Positions 25,363 to 33,633 of a DNA stretch of 64,000 nt are shown here, piece after piece; position 1 is the first letter of the stretch; every line of letters starts with the position of its first letter. The translations under genes and the position numbers were made by a program. The notes below the pieces were generated by a model, which saw nothing but the letters and a program-made list of their open reading frames with translations, was not told where the DNA came from and ran no database searches. The DNA comes from SIG603 sp964370775 (lineage in GTDB: Bacteria > Bacillota > Clostridia > Oscillospirales > Acutalibacteraceae). Location of the stretch: positions 1-64,000 of the forward strand of contig CAYJKT010000018.1 in assembly GCA_964370775.1 (NCBI GenBank). The letters run 5' to 3'.

Positions 25363-26478
25363 ATGGGTAACATTAGAATTGGATTTATAGGATGCGGCGG
25401 CATCGCTAACGACAAACACTTCCCAGGTATTAAAGAAAACGACGGTGTAGATATGTACGCATTCTGCGATTTATATATCGAAAGAGCAGAAAAAGCAGTT
25501 AAAGAATATGGTTGCGAAGGCGCAAAAGCTTATACAGATTATAAAGAGCTTTTAGCTGACCCAACAATTGATGCTGTTCACGTTTTAACACCAAACGTAA
25601 GCCACTGCGAAATCACTTGTGCAGCTTTAGAAGCTGGCAAACACGTATTGTGTGAGAAACCAATGGCTGCTACAACAGCAGACGCAAAAAGAATGTTAGA
25701 CACAAGCGTAAAAACAGGCAAAATGCTAACAATCGGTTACCAATATCGTCACCAACCACAAAACCAAGTAGCTAAAAAAGTTATTGAAGAAGGTTATATC
25801 GGCGATGCTTACTACACAGAGGCTCAATATCTTCGTCGTCGTGGTGTTCCAACATGGGGCGTATTCACAGATAAATCAAAACAAGGTGGCGGTCCTCTAA
25901 TCGATATCGGCACACATGCTCTTGATTTAGCTTTATACCTAATGAACAACTACGAAGTTGAATATGTTGTAGGTACTTCTTTTGAAAAACTAGGTAGCTT
26001 AATTCCTGAATTACAAGGACAAACTAACGGCCGTGGCGAACAAATCAGCTGGGATAACGTTAGCTATGATGTTGAAGATTCAGCATTTGGTTACATCAAA
26101 ATGAAAAACGGTGCAGTTATCAACCTTAAAGCTTCATGGGCAATTAATGCTTCTGATGACTTTGCTAACAACGATGCTTCTGTTCGTATTTGCGGAACAA
26201 AAGGTGGCGTTGACACAGTTGAGGGTCGTTGCCGTTTGAACCATGTTGTTGCTGGTCAACAATCTACAACAATGGTTGGTTCAAGAGTAGCTCCTTATAT
26301 CCCTGGTTTCTCTTCTGGTGCAGCTCCAAAATCTAAAGAGGCTGAAATCTGGGTTAACGCTCTTAAAGGCGAGGGCGAACTATTCGTTACAGCAGAGCAA
26401 AGCTATATTGTTACAAGAATTCTAGATGCAATCTATGAGTCTTCAAAAACAGGCAAAGCTATCTACTTTAACGACTAA
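25363..26478 (+). CDS. Gfo/Idh/MocA family NAD(P)-dependent oxidoreductase
   Basis: A 371-residue sugar-type dehydrogenase. The Rossmann loop is IGFIGCGGIANDKHFPGI (residues 5-22), EKPMAAT (about 98-104) is the family EKP motif, and the C-terminal substrate domain has GGGPLIDIGTHALDLALYLM with the catalytic-region Asp and His. AAGGAGG precedes ATG. It stands as a single gene between two terminators. The substrate, probably a polyol or amino/keto-sugar, cannot be deduced. Codon use is strikingly regular, which suggests high expression. Confidence 0.88.
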   Translation: MGNIRIGFIGCGGIANDKHFPGIKENDGVDMYAFCDLYIERAEKAVKEYGCEGAKAYTDYKELLADPTIDAVHVLTPNVSHCEITCAALEAGKHVLCEKPMAATTADAKRMLDTSVKTGKMLTIGYQYRHQPQNQVAKKVIEEGYIGDAYYTEAQYLRRRGVPTWGVFTDKSKQGGGPLIDIGTHALDLALYLMNNYEVEYVVGTSFEKLGSLIPELQGQTNGRGEQISWDNVSYDVEDSAFGYIKMKNGAVINLKASWAINASDDFANNDASVRICGTKGGVDTVEGRCRLNHVVAGQQSTTMVGSRVAPYIPGFSSGAAPKSKEAEIWVNALKGEGELFVTAEQSYIVTRILDAIYESSKTGKAIYFND

Positions 26479-26496
26479 TTTATCATTATAAATAGT

Positions 26497-26539
26497 AAAT
26501 CCGAATTCTACTGGTTTTCAGTTAGAATTCGGATTTTTT
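26497..26539. terminator. Bidirectional terminator between the Gfo/Idh/MocA gene and rnfB
   Basis: A 14-base perfect stem AAATCCGAATTCTA / TAGAATTCGGATTT with a T-run on the plus strand. It lies between convergent genes and probably also ends the rnf operon. Confidence 0.8.
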
Positions 26540-26552
26540 GTTTTATAATGTT

Positions 26553-27338
26553 TTATAATATCTCTATAATTTTTCTAGGGCACGCTTCAACGCATTTGCC
26601 ACAACCTATGCATTTATCATGGTCGATTGTCGCATTAAAACTAGTTACTGTAACTGCATTAACTTCGCACACTTTAACACACTTCATACAACCTATGCAA
26701 CCAACTTTGCATATCTTTGTAACACTTGCGCCTTTGTCACAGTTGTTACACTTAACAAATGCTTGCTCTTTAATAGGTATTACTGTTATCAAATTTTTAG
26801 GGCATGCTGTAACGCACATGCTACATGCCTTGCATTTACCTGGGTCGATTTTTGCAAGTCCGTTTTCTATCACAACTGCATCATATTTACATACTCTTTG
26901 GCAGTCGCCCATTCCCATGCACCCAAAACGACAACTAGAAATACCACCACCTAAAAGAACAGCAGCAGCACAGCTTTCTATTCCGTCATAGTTCATTTTA
27001 TCTGTTGTAACATCATAGTCACCAGCACAGTGAACCACCGCAGTTTTCGCTTCCATGCTAACACTAATACCCATTATCTCGCCACAAGCGTCAACACAAT
27101 CTTGCCCACCTGGGGAACATAGCCCAAGTTTTGCTTCTCCATTTGCAAGAGCTAACGCATAACCTGAACAACCTGAATATCCACACGCACCACAGTTAGC
27201 GCCCGGTAAAACCTCGTTAATGGCTTCTGCTTTTTCATTCTTAGGCACAGCCATCACGATAGAAGCAATTGCTAGTCCGATACCTGCCACCAAACCGATT
27301 GATACAACAATTATGACAGCTGTTATAATATCATTCAT
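26553..27338 (-). CDS. rnfB: Rnf complex subunit RnfB (multi-cluster ferredoxin)
   Basis: A 261-residue iron-sulfur subunit. An N-terminal membrane helix (residues about 5-28) is followed by the cysteine cluster GANCGACGYSGCSGYALAL and CSPGGQDCV. CFeS-type and ferredoxin-like motifs come next: CRFGCMGMGDCQRVC, CKACSMCVTACP, CGIGC-like CKVGCIGCMKCVKVC and CIGCGKCVEACP. RnfB accepts electrons from reduced ferredoxin and passes them into the complex. It is the last gene of the operon, as in Clostridial rnfCDGEAB sets. Confidence 0.95.
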   Translation of the reverse strand: MNDIITAVIIVVSIGLVAGIGLAIASIVMAVPKNEKAEAINEVLPGANCGACGYSGCSGYALALANGEAKLGLCSPGGQDCVDACGEIMGISVSMEAKTAVVHCAGDYDVTTDKMNYDGIESCAAAVLLGGGISSCRFGCMGMGDCQRVCKYDAVVIENGLAKIDPGKCKACSMCVTACPKNLITVIPIKEQAFVKCNNCDKGASVTKICKVGCIGCMKCVKVCEVNAVTVTSFNATIDHDKCIGCGKCVEACPRKIIEIL

Positions 27339-27350
27339 TCTCGTACCCCC

Positions 27351-27968
27351 TTATGCCAACAATCCGTCTACTATTCCTGTAAAACCTAGGAAAGAAACAG
27401 ATAACAGTGAAGCGGCAACCAAAGTGATTGGCAAGCCTTTCATAAAGTTCGGCACATCACAAAGCTCTAATTTTTCTCTAATTCCAGCAAACAGAACCAT
27501 AGCTACCAAGAAACCTATACCAGCTCCAAAAGCATTTACAAGAGATGCTGTAAAGCCAAATGTAGGATCAGCAGCACCTTTTTCTAGCACTAACATCGCT
27601 ACACCCAAAACTGCACAGTTTGTTGTGATTAAAGGCAAGTAAACACCAAGTGAGTTATATAGTGGAGGCATAAATTTTCTTAAAACTATCTCCAATAACT
27701 GAACTAGCGAAGCTATAACCAAGATAAACACGATAGTTTGCAAGTACTCCAAACCACTTGGATACAAAATATAAGTGTATATCGGCCATGTAACAGCTGT
27801 TGCAATTACCATAACTACTGTAACTGCACCACTCATTCCTACGGCTGTATTAAGCTTTTTAGAAACTCCCAAAAATGGGCAAATTCCCAAGAATTTATTT
27901 AAGATATAGTTTTCTGTAAGTATCGCTGCTAAAAAGACACCAACCAAAACTCTAATAGTATCAGCCAT
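27351..27968 (-). CDS. rnfA: Rnf complex subunit RnfA
   Basis: A 205-residue integral membrane protein with about six helices, homologous to RnfE and NqrE. ENYILNKFLGICPFLGVSKKL near the N-terminus holds the conserved cysteine thought to bind an intramembrane iron-sulfur centre together with RnfE, and LPLITTNCAVLG provides the mirrored second one. It forms part of the ion channel. ATG 27968 overlaps the rnfE stop by eight bases. Confidence 0.95.
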   Translation of the reverse strand: MADTIRVLVGVFLAAILTENYILNKFLGICPFLGVSKKLNTAVGMSGAVTVVMVIATAVTWPIYTYILYPSGLEYLQTIVFILVIASLVQLLEIVLRKFMPPLYNSLGVYLPLITTNCAVLGVAMLVLEKGAADPTFGFTASLVNAFGAGIGFLVAMVLFAGIREKLELCDVPNFMKGLPITLVAASLLSVSFLGFTGIVDGLLA

Positions 27969-28653
27969 TTTTCTCAGCCTCCTTTTTATCCTTAATTAAA
28001 TCGCAGTGTTTAGACATTGGACAGTTGCTACAGCCCATTGCCTCAGGTGCTTTTCCTTCTTCAGAAAGTTTTCCAGCAAGTGCTATCAAAATACCATATA
28101 CAAAAAATCCACCAGGAGGAAGTAAAAAGATTATGATAGGCTCCATAAATCCTGATAAAATCGGAATACCAAACACAGTGCCAGCACCTAGTAACTCTCT
28201 GATAATACCCATTGCAAGAAGTGCTGCTGTAAAGCCAATTCCCATGCCTAATCCGTCTATAATTGACGGAATAACACGGTTTTTGCTTGCATACATCTCA
28301 GCTCTACCCAAAATTATACAGTTAACAACAATCAAAGGTAAGAACACGCCAAGGCTTTCGTCAAGAGATGGCAAATATGCTTTAACCAAAAGCTGAACTA
28401 TAGTAACAAAGCCAGCGATAACAGTGATAAAAGCAGGTATTCTAACTTTGTCCGGAATTACGTTTCTTAAAAGAGAGATAACTGCATTAGAGCACACCAA
28501 AACGAACATTGTTGCAACACCCATGCCTATTCCGTTTATCGCAGCTGTTGTAACTGCAAGAGTAGCACATGCACCAAGCATTAAACGCAAAACAGGGTTT
28601 TCTTTAATAATGCCTCTGGTAAAAACATGTGATAATGTTTCTTTTTTCTTCAT
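27961..28653 (-). CDS. rnfE: Rnf complex subunit RnfE
   Basis: A 230-residue membrane subunit, a paralogue of RnfA with about six helices. The conserved cysteines lie in LMLGACATLAV and LPLIVVNCIILGRAE. After the last helix there is a cytoplasmic tail of about 35 residues with a cysteine motif (GCSNCPMSKHC) that could bind metal; this tail is longer than in Proteobacterial RnfE. It lies between rnfG and rnfA, separated by 2 bp and overlapping by 8 bp. Confidence 0.93.
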   Translation of the reverse strand: MKKKETLSHVFTRGIIKENPVLRLMLGACATLAVTTAAINGIGMGVATMFVLVCSNAVISLLRNVIPDKVRIPAFITVIAGFVTIVQLLVKAYLPSLDESLGVFLPLIVVNCIILGRAEMYASKNRVIPSIIDGLGMGIGFTAALLAMGIIRELLGAGTVFGIPILSGFMEPIIIFLLPPGGFFVYGILIALAGKLSEEGKAPEAMGCSNCPMSKHCDLIKDKKEAEKNG

Positions 28654-28655
28654 AG

Positions 28656-29213
28656 TTACTCCCCTTTCTCTATTCCGTTATAAATAGTAATTGCTTCATT
28701 AACTGCAATCGTTACTGCATCTGTTGTGATTGTCGCACCTGTTAAGGCTGATATTTCACCTTGATTTGCAGTAGGACTTTTTACAACTTCCAAGCCATTT
28801 TCAGGCACTGGCTGTTTGTATAAATCTGTAAAAGAAGTATTCACAGCATTTGCACCAAGCCCCGGTGTTTCGCTTTGTTCAAGAATAATTATTCCAGTTA
28901 TCTCATCATCTACAGAAATACCTGTCATAACCACAACAGCACCAGCATATCCACCAGATTGTGTCACAAAAATATACCCAGCTGTGTTTCCGTCTGCTGT
29001 TTTGCCGATATAATAACTTTCGTCTTCTGATGCTTCAAAGGTCTCAGCAGTTGGCAACACGATTTTTCTAGACTCTGCTTCTTTTTGTAACGCCGCCTCG
29101 GCAATTGTACCTTTTGTTAGCTCATTTGTTACTCCCAAAAGTGCTGTAACGACTGCACAAATAAGCACAAGTATCAAGGCTGGTACAGCAACACTTTTAA
29201 AATTCAATTTCAT
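28656..29213 (-). CDS. rnfG: Rnf complex subunit RnfG (covalent FMN)
   Basis: A 185-residue protein with one N-terminal membrane helix (residues about 8-28) and an external FMN-binding domain. The flavinylation motif SALTGATITTDAV near residue 158 carries the Thr to which ApbE links FMN by a phosphoester bond. GYAGAVVVMTGI and SETPGLGANA are also typical. It relays electrons on the outer face of the membrane. It overlaps rnfD by four bases. Confidence 0.95.
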   Translation of the reverse strand: MKLNFKSVAVPALILVLICAVVTALLGVTNELTKGTIAEAALQKEAESRKIVLPTAETFEASEDESYYIGKTADGNTAGYIFVTQSGGYAGAVVVMTGISVDDEITGIIILEQSETPGLGANAVNTSFTDLYKQPVPENGLEVVKSPTANQGEISALTGATITTDAVTIAVNEAITIYNGIEKGE

Positions 29214-30133
29214 TTTGTTGCCTCCTTTACCTTGCCAAAAGTTTTAACTGTAATAGCTCTTTCAATCAAAGGAACTAAAATATTCATTATCATAATAGAG
29301 TACGATACACCCTCTGGTAGAGACGCAAATTCTCTAATAAGTATGGTTAACACACCACAGCCTATAGCATATACTATTCTAGCTTTTGTGTGAATTGGGC
29401 TAGTTGCGTAGTCTGTCGCCATAAATATAGCACCTAAAACTAGTCCACCAGCCAGTAAGTCAAAAATCGGATCTCTGCCTAAAATTAATGACATAACAGC
29501 AGAACTTGCCATATACGTAACAGGAATTACAGGGCTTATTACTTTTCTAACAACTAGGTAAACTCCACCTAGTAATAGAGCGATTATGCAAGTCTCGCCA
29601 AGAGAACCAGCTCTTGTGCCTATTAGCATATCTATGTATGACGGAACTGCTTCGCCTTGCTCTAACAGTGCTAACGGAGTAGCTGTTGTTGTTGCGTCAA
29701 ACGGAGAAGTCCAAGTTGTCATTCTAACTGGGAATGAGTTCATCAAAACAATTCTTGCTGTTAGTGCTGGGTTAACGAAGTTTTGACCTATTCCACCAAA
29801 CATTTGTTTTACCACAACAATTGCTACTAATGCACCAAAAACTGCTAACAATGGGTGAGCTGACGGTGGTAGGTTGAACGCTAACAAAACTCCTGTTACC
29901 ACACAGCTTAAGTCAGAAACTGTTTGCTTTCTTTTCATCACTTTTCTTGAAATATATTCAAAAGCAAAGCAAGAAAATACGCTCACAACAAGCAAGATAA
30001 CTGCGTTTAATCCAAACAGAACTACAGACATTATAGCAGCTGGTAGCATAGCGATAACTACATCAAGCATTATAGACTGAGTTGTGATTTTCCCTTGAAA
30101 ATGAGGAGATGAAGACACTATCATTTTTTCCAT
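29210..30133 (-). CDS. rnfD: Rnf complex subunit RnfD (covalent FMN)
   Basis: A membrane subunit of about 307 residues with eight to ten helices. The flavinylation Thr lies in DATTTATPLALL (about residue 150). Further family marks are FGGIGQNFVNPALTARI and FMATDYATSPIH. The start is taken as ATG 30133 (MEKMIVSSSPHFQG), seven to eight bases after AAGGGG; an in-frame GTG at 30142 overlaps that box. With RnfG, RnfA and RnfE it forms the membrane core that couples electron flow to Na+ or H+ export. Confidence 0.95.
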   Translation of the reverse strand: MEKMIVSSSPHFQGKITTQSIMLDVVIAMLPAAIMSVVLFGLNAVILLVVSVFSCFAFEYISRKVMKRKQTVSDLSCVVTGVLLAFNLPPSAHPLLAVFGALVAIVVVKQMFGGIGQNFVNPALTARIVLMNSFPVRMTTWTSPFDATTTATPLALLEQGEAVPSYIDMLIGTRAGSLGETCIIALLLGGVYLVVRKVISPVIPVTYMASSAVMSLILGRDPIFDLLAGGLVLGAIFMATDYATSPIHTKARIVYAIGCGVLTILIREFASLPEGVSYSIMIMNILVPLIERAITVKTFGKVKEATK

Positions 30134-30138
30134 AATTA

Positions 30139-31476
30139 TCACCCCTTACTCTTTCTTAAATAAGATTTTCCTAAACGGATTGACTGCACTAGTCTGCGAT
30201 TTGCAGGACAAGAGAACGAACAGCAACCACATTCCATGCACGTCATTATATCTAACTTATTCAATTCTTCTGTGTTGTCTAAAATCGAATATTTCTCTAG
30301 CAAAGTCGGCATAAGGTTCATCGGACATGCAGATACACAGCGACCACAACGTATGCAATCACTAGGTTCTGAAAGCTCTGCTTCTTTTTTGCCAAAAGCT
30401 AAGATACCATTGTTCTGCTTTAACACAGGCAAATCATCTGATGTAATCGCTATACCCATCATAGGGCCACCCATGATGATTTTTCTAGGTTCTTCTTTGT
30501 ATCCACCAACAAACTCAACAATATCGCTAATCAGCGTACCTACTGGCACAATTACGTTTGTAGGACTTTTTATCGCAGAACCATCTACTGTTATTCTCTT
30601 TTTAATCAGAGGTATTCCGTTTCTCATATATGATGCTATGTAAGATACGGAACCGATATTCATAACTATGCAACCAACATCAAGTGGAAGTTTTCCTGGA
30701 GGAACTTCTCTGCCTGTTGTCGCTTTAATAAGCACTTTTTCAGCACCTTGTGGATACATAGATTTAAGCGCCATAACGTGAACATCTTCATTATGTTCTA
30801 TTTCTTTGTTGTTAGCAATTTCTTGCATTTTCTTAATCGCATCTGGTTTGTTATCTTCAATAGCGATAATTACATTTGATACATTTAATATCTCTTTAAC
30901 CTTATAAATTCCCTCCATAATGTTTTTGGAGTTTTCCAAAGCTTCTCTATGGTCGCAAGTAACATAAGGTTCGCACTCAGCAGCGTTAATTATTAAGGTA
31001 TCAACTTTTTTGTCTTCTGGTACATTCAATTTAACATGCGCTGGAAAACCTGCACCACCAAGACCGACTAATCCTGATTGTCTTATCGCTATGGACAAAC
31101 TTTTTTTATCTGTAATAGTTGGAGGTGTGATGTCTGGGTGGAGTTCATCTTTACCATCAGACTCTATCACAACTGTGTCTATCATCTGACCACCTGTTAG
31201 CATAATTTGTTTAATCTCTTTAACTGTGCCAGAAACTGACGCATGTACTGGTGCACACACAAAAGCCTCGCTATCTCCCACAACTTGACCCACATAAACG
31301 TAGTCCCCTCTTTTAACACACGGCTTACATGGTGCGCCTATGTGTTGAGTCATAGGTATCATTACGGTTTTTGGCGTTGGCATAACTATAGATTCAATTT
31401 TTGCAGTATTTTTATGGTGTGGCACATGTGCTCCACCATGAGTTTTAAATGGACGTAATGGAAAATCTAAAGCCAT
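30139..31476 (-). CDS. rnfC: Rnf complex subunit RnfC (NADH dehydrogenase-like)
   Basis: A 445-residue peripheral subunit. The N-terminal barrel domain opens FKTHGGAHVPHHKN. The NADH/FMN-binding domain has VGLGGAGFPAHVKL (about 138-151) and INAAECEPYVTCDHR, and two [4Fe-4S] motifs follow near the end (CIRCGRCVSACP and CMECGCCSFSCP). It exchanges electrons with NAD+/NADH. It is the first of the rnf structural genes and lies 53 bp after the Gx transporter-like gene in the same operon. Confidence 0.95.
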   Translation of the reverse strand: MALDFPLRPFKTHGGAHVPHHKNTAKIESIVMPTPKTVMIPMTQHIGAPCKPCVKRGDYVYVGQVVGDSEAFVCAPVHASVSGTVKEIKQIMLTGGQMIDTVVIESDGKDELHPDITPPTITDKKSLSIAIRQSGLVGLGGAGFPAHVKLNVPEDKKVDTLIINAAECEPYVTCDHREALENSKNIMEGIYKVKEILNVSNVIIAIEDNKPDAIKKMQEIANNKEIEHNEDVHVMALKSMYPQGAEKVLIKATTGREVPPGKLPLDVGCIVMNIGSVSYIASYMRNGIPLIKKRITVDGSAIKSPTNVIVPVGTLISDIVEFVGGYKEEPRKIIMGGPMMGIAITSDDLPVLKQNNGILAFGKKEAELSEPSDCIRCGRCVSACPMNLMPTLLEKYSILDNTEELNKLDIMTCMECGCCSFSCPANRRLVQSIRLGKSYLRKSKG

Positions 31477-31529
31477 TCAATAATCATCTCCCTATATTAA
31501 TTTTAATTTTATTTATAGTAACAAAATAG

Positions 31530-32057
31530 TTAAGTGTATTCTGTTTTTGCATTAACTATTTGCTTGTATACATTATTAAGCAATGGGTTTAAAATCTTAA
31601 CTACTAAACCTATTGCAATTCCTGAAAAAACGCCGAAAATCAACATCGACGGTATATAAAACAGCACACCTACGCTTGTAATAAAGTATGCTATAATAAG
31701 CTGTGTTATGTTGTGAGATAGTGCAGATATAATGCCTATCCCTATTATAGATGCACTAGTTTTTTTATATAAAACATACATCACTAACATGCTGATAATT
31801 CCAGCGAAAAAGCTCATTAAAAAAGCTGTAAAGCCTCTTGTAAGCAACGCAAATCCAGCTTTTAATATCACAATAAATATAGCACAAGGCAAGCCTACAC
31901 TACCGACTGCAAACATTGTGATAATATTAGAAAAACCTGCTTTTGCACCTGCTGGTAATATCGGTAACGGAGGTATTAGGCTCTCAAAAATCGATAAACA
32001 TATAGCCAACGCACCAAGCAAAGCATATACTGATATTTTTAGTCCTTTGTTTTGCAC
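31530..32057 (-). CDS. Gx transporter family membrane protein (Hpre_diP_synt_I-like)
   Basis: A 175-residue membrane protein with about five hydrophobic helices and Gly/Pro-rich loops (ESLIPPLPILPAGAKAGFSN). The family was first named heptaprenyl diphosphate synthase component I but looks like an ECF-type S component or 'Gx' transporter. It often appears in rnf or apbE operons of Clostridia, suggesting uptake of a flavin-related or quinone-precursor compound, which is inference. It lies between the NusG domain II gene and rnfC. Confidence 0.7.
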   Translation of the reverse strand: MQNKGLKISVYALLGALAICLSIFESLIPPLPILPAGAKAGFSNIITMFAVGSVGLPCAIFIVILKAGFALLTRGFTAFLMSFFAGIISMLVMYVLYKKTSASIIGIGIISALSHNITQLIIAYFITSVGVLFYIPSMLIFGVFSGIAIGLVVKILNPLLNNVYKQIVNAKTEYT

Positions 32058-32082
32058 AGCACTCTAACCTTTCTCTGTTTTA

Positions 32083-32460
32083 TTAATGAGTTATAGCATC
32101 AAATTCGCTTTCAGCATCAAAAACCACTGTAGTTCGTCCTGGTATGCATATAATTGACTCGCCACTTTTTGTTATCTTTCCACTGTTTTCACACAGTTTA
32201 TCAGGGCAAGTTGCGTTTTCTATCCATATCCCTGTGCTATCATAATGAACTTCTAACGGATAATCACTATCTTCTATAATAACAATATGTTCTTCTTCAC
32301 TGTCTAAGTTTATAGTGTGAACAGTCTTACCCTCAACTGTCACAGTCGCCGTTTTGCCATTTTCTGAACTATTAAGCATAACATACATAACGGCACTAAC
32401 AAGTAAAACAGCCATAATTATAATTAAATCTTTTTTACTAAAACTCTTTCTGTTATCCAT
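32083..32460 (-). CDS. NusG domain II-containing membrane-anchored protein
   Basis: A protein of about 125 residues starting MDNRKSFSKKDLIII at ATG 32460, with GAGGAG about ten bases upstream; an upstream in-frame start at 32496 lies inside apbE without such a box. One membrane helix (residues about 10-30) is followed by a small beta-rich domain (VTVEGKTVHTINLDSEEEH...CPDKLCENSGKI) matching the NusG domain II fold, with a CPDKLC cysteine pair. Such proteins accompany ApbE and extracellular flavin electron-transfer genes. The stop codon of apbE overlaps its first codons. Confidence 0.75.
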   Translation of the reverse strand: MDNRKSFSKKDLIIIMAVLLVSAVMYVMLNSSENGKTATVTVEGKTVHTINLDSEEEHIVIIEDSDYPLEVHYDSTGIWIENATCPDKLCENSGKITKSGESIICIPGRTTVVFDAESEFDAITH

Positions 32461-33496
32461 AAATCTCAAACTCCTCGGATAACAAATTAAAATCATCTGC
32501 TATGCCACTAGTAAGCTTAATTTTATTGTCTGTATCTATAAACACAGCCTCTGCATTATAGTGTTTTAGTATATCTAGGCTTTCCTCATATCCCATAACA
32601 AGACACGCGGTAGATAAAGCATCGCTTACAATTCCACTGTCACAAATAACTGTCACGCTAATTAGTTCACTATTTGACGGATACCCAGTTTTTGGGTCTA
32701 GCACATGATGATACACAGTGTTTTCATGCTCAAAAGTTCTCTCATACGTGCCAGAGGTCGATACAAATCCGCTATCTATATCAATCGAAGCCATTGCTCC
32801 TCCGTCAGTGTATGGGTCACGAATTGCAACAGTCCATGTGTCGTTTTGTGGGTGTGCGCCATAAACTCCTACACTCCCCCCTACTGCAATAATCGCCGAA
32901 TTCACACCAATTTCAGCGTATTTTTCGACTGCTATATCACACGCAGAACCTTTGCCGACAGCACCTAAGTCTATTAATGTGTTCTCTGCTATTTCAGCAC
33001 CATTTTCAGTTAATATAACGTTTTCATAGCCTACAAAACCAAGTGCCTCTTTAATATCTTTATCATTAGGAGGTGAACTAGGTGAATTATCGAAGTCCCA
33101 CAAAAAACTTAACGGAGCAACCGTTATATCAAAAGCACCAGCAGTAAGACGTGATACATCTATGCATTTCTCTATTATATTTTTTGAATTAACGGATATA
33201 TTTTCTATATTTTTCTCTCTATTCAACAAGTTAATATCGCTGTTTTCCACTCTGTGAGAAATTTGTTTTTCAAGTTCCATTATCACAGTATTCACCTCAG
33301 CAACTGCTTCAGCACCTAAATCTCCATACACTGTTTGAGTTATGTATGAACCCATCGCAAAGCTAGTTAACTCAGTTTTTTCTTCTTCTCTACCTGTAAA
33401 ATATAGAACCAAGATAAGCAACAATAGTACAGATATTAAAATAAGTAGTTTGTAATTGTTTTTGATATTTTGCCCTCCTTGTTCAATCGACTCCAT
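32453..33496 (-). CDS. apbE: FAD:protein FMN transferase (ApbE)
   Basis: A lipoprotein-like or membrane-anchored flavin transferase of about 347 residues. A hydrophobic helix (NYKLLILISVLLLLILVLYF) precedes the ApbE domain, with SFAMGSYI, IDLGAVGKGSACD and the C-terminal VSTSGTYERTF...HHVLDPKTGYP motif. It attaches FMN to Thr in RnfG and RnfD. The coordinates use ATG 33496, but that codon has no ribosome-binding site. A perfect AAGGAGGG (33480-33473) lies inside the frame six bases before an ATC codon at 33466-33464, which would give M-K-N-N-Y-K-L, a normal N-terminus. An AUC start is therefore likely. Confidence 0.9.
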   Translation of the reverse strand: MESIEQGGQNIKNNYKLLILISVLLLLILVLYFTGREEEKTELTSFAMGSYITQTVYGDLGAEAVAEVNTVIMELEKQISHRVENSDINLLNREKNIENISVNSKNIIEKCIDVSRLTAGAFDITVAPLSFLWDFDNSPSSPPNDKDIKEALGFVGYENVILTENGAEIAENTLIDLGAVGKGSACDIAVEKYAEIGVNSAIIAVGGSVGVYGAHPQNDTWTVAIRDPYTDGGAMASIDIDSGFVSTSGTYERTFEHENTVYHHVLDPKTGYPSNSELISVTVICDSGIVSDALSTACLVMGYEESLDILKHYNAEAVFIDTDNKIKLTSGIADDFNLLSEEFEIYG

Positions 33497-33522
33497 TTTG
33501 TTAATCGATAACAATTATTTAT

Positions 33523-33551
33523 AATATACCATTTTTTGAATAAATATTCAA
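33523..33551 (-). promoter_or_regulatory. Promoter of the apbE-rnf operon
   Basis: On the minus strand, -35 TTGAAT (33551-33546) and -10 TATATT (33528-33523) are 17 bp apart with a TGG extension. Transcription would start near 33516, about 50 bases before the suspected AUC start of apbE. Confidence 0.65.
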
Positions 33552-33578
33552 GCTTTTTATTACCTTTTTGTGTTAAAA

Positions 33579-33633
33579 AATACAATTACCTTAACTAAGA
33601 CTTTCTTCAATCTATTGGTAAGATAATTGTATT
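33579..33633 (-). terminator. Terminator of the HD-GYP gene
   Basis: A 15-base stem with one mismatch (AATACAATTATCTTA / TAAGGTAATTGTATT on the minus strand) and a loop of about 25 bases, followed by a T-run. It begins within the stop codon of the gene. Confidence 0.7.
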
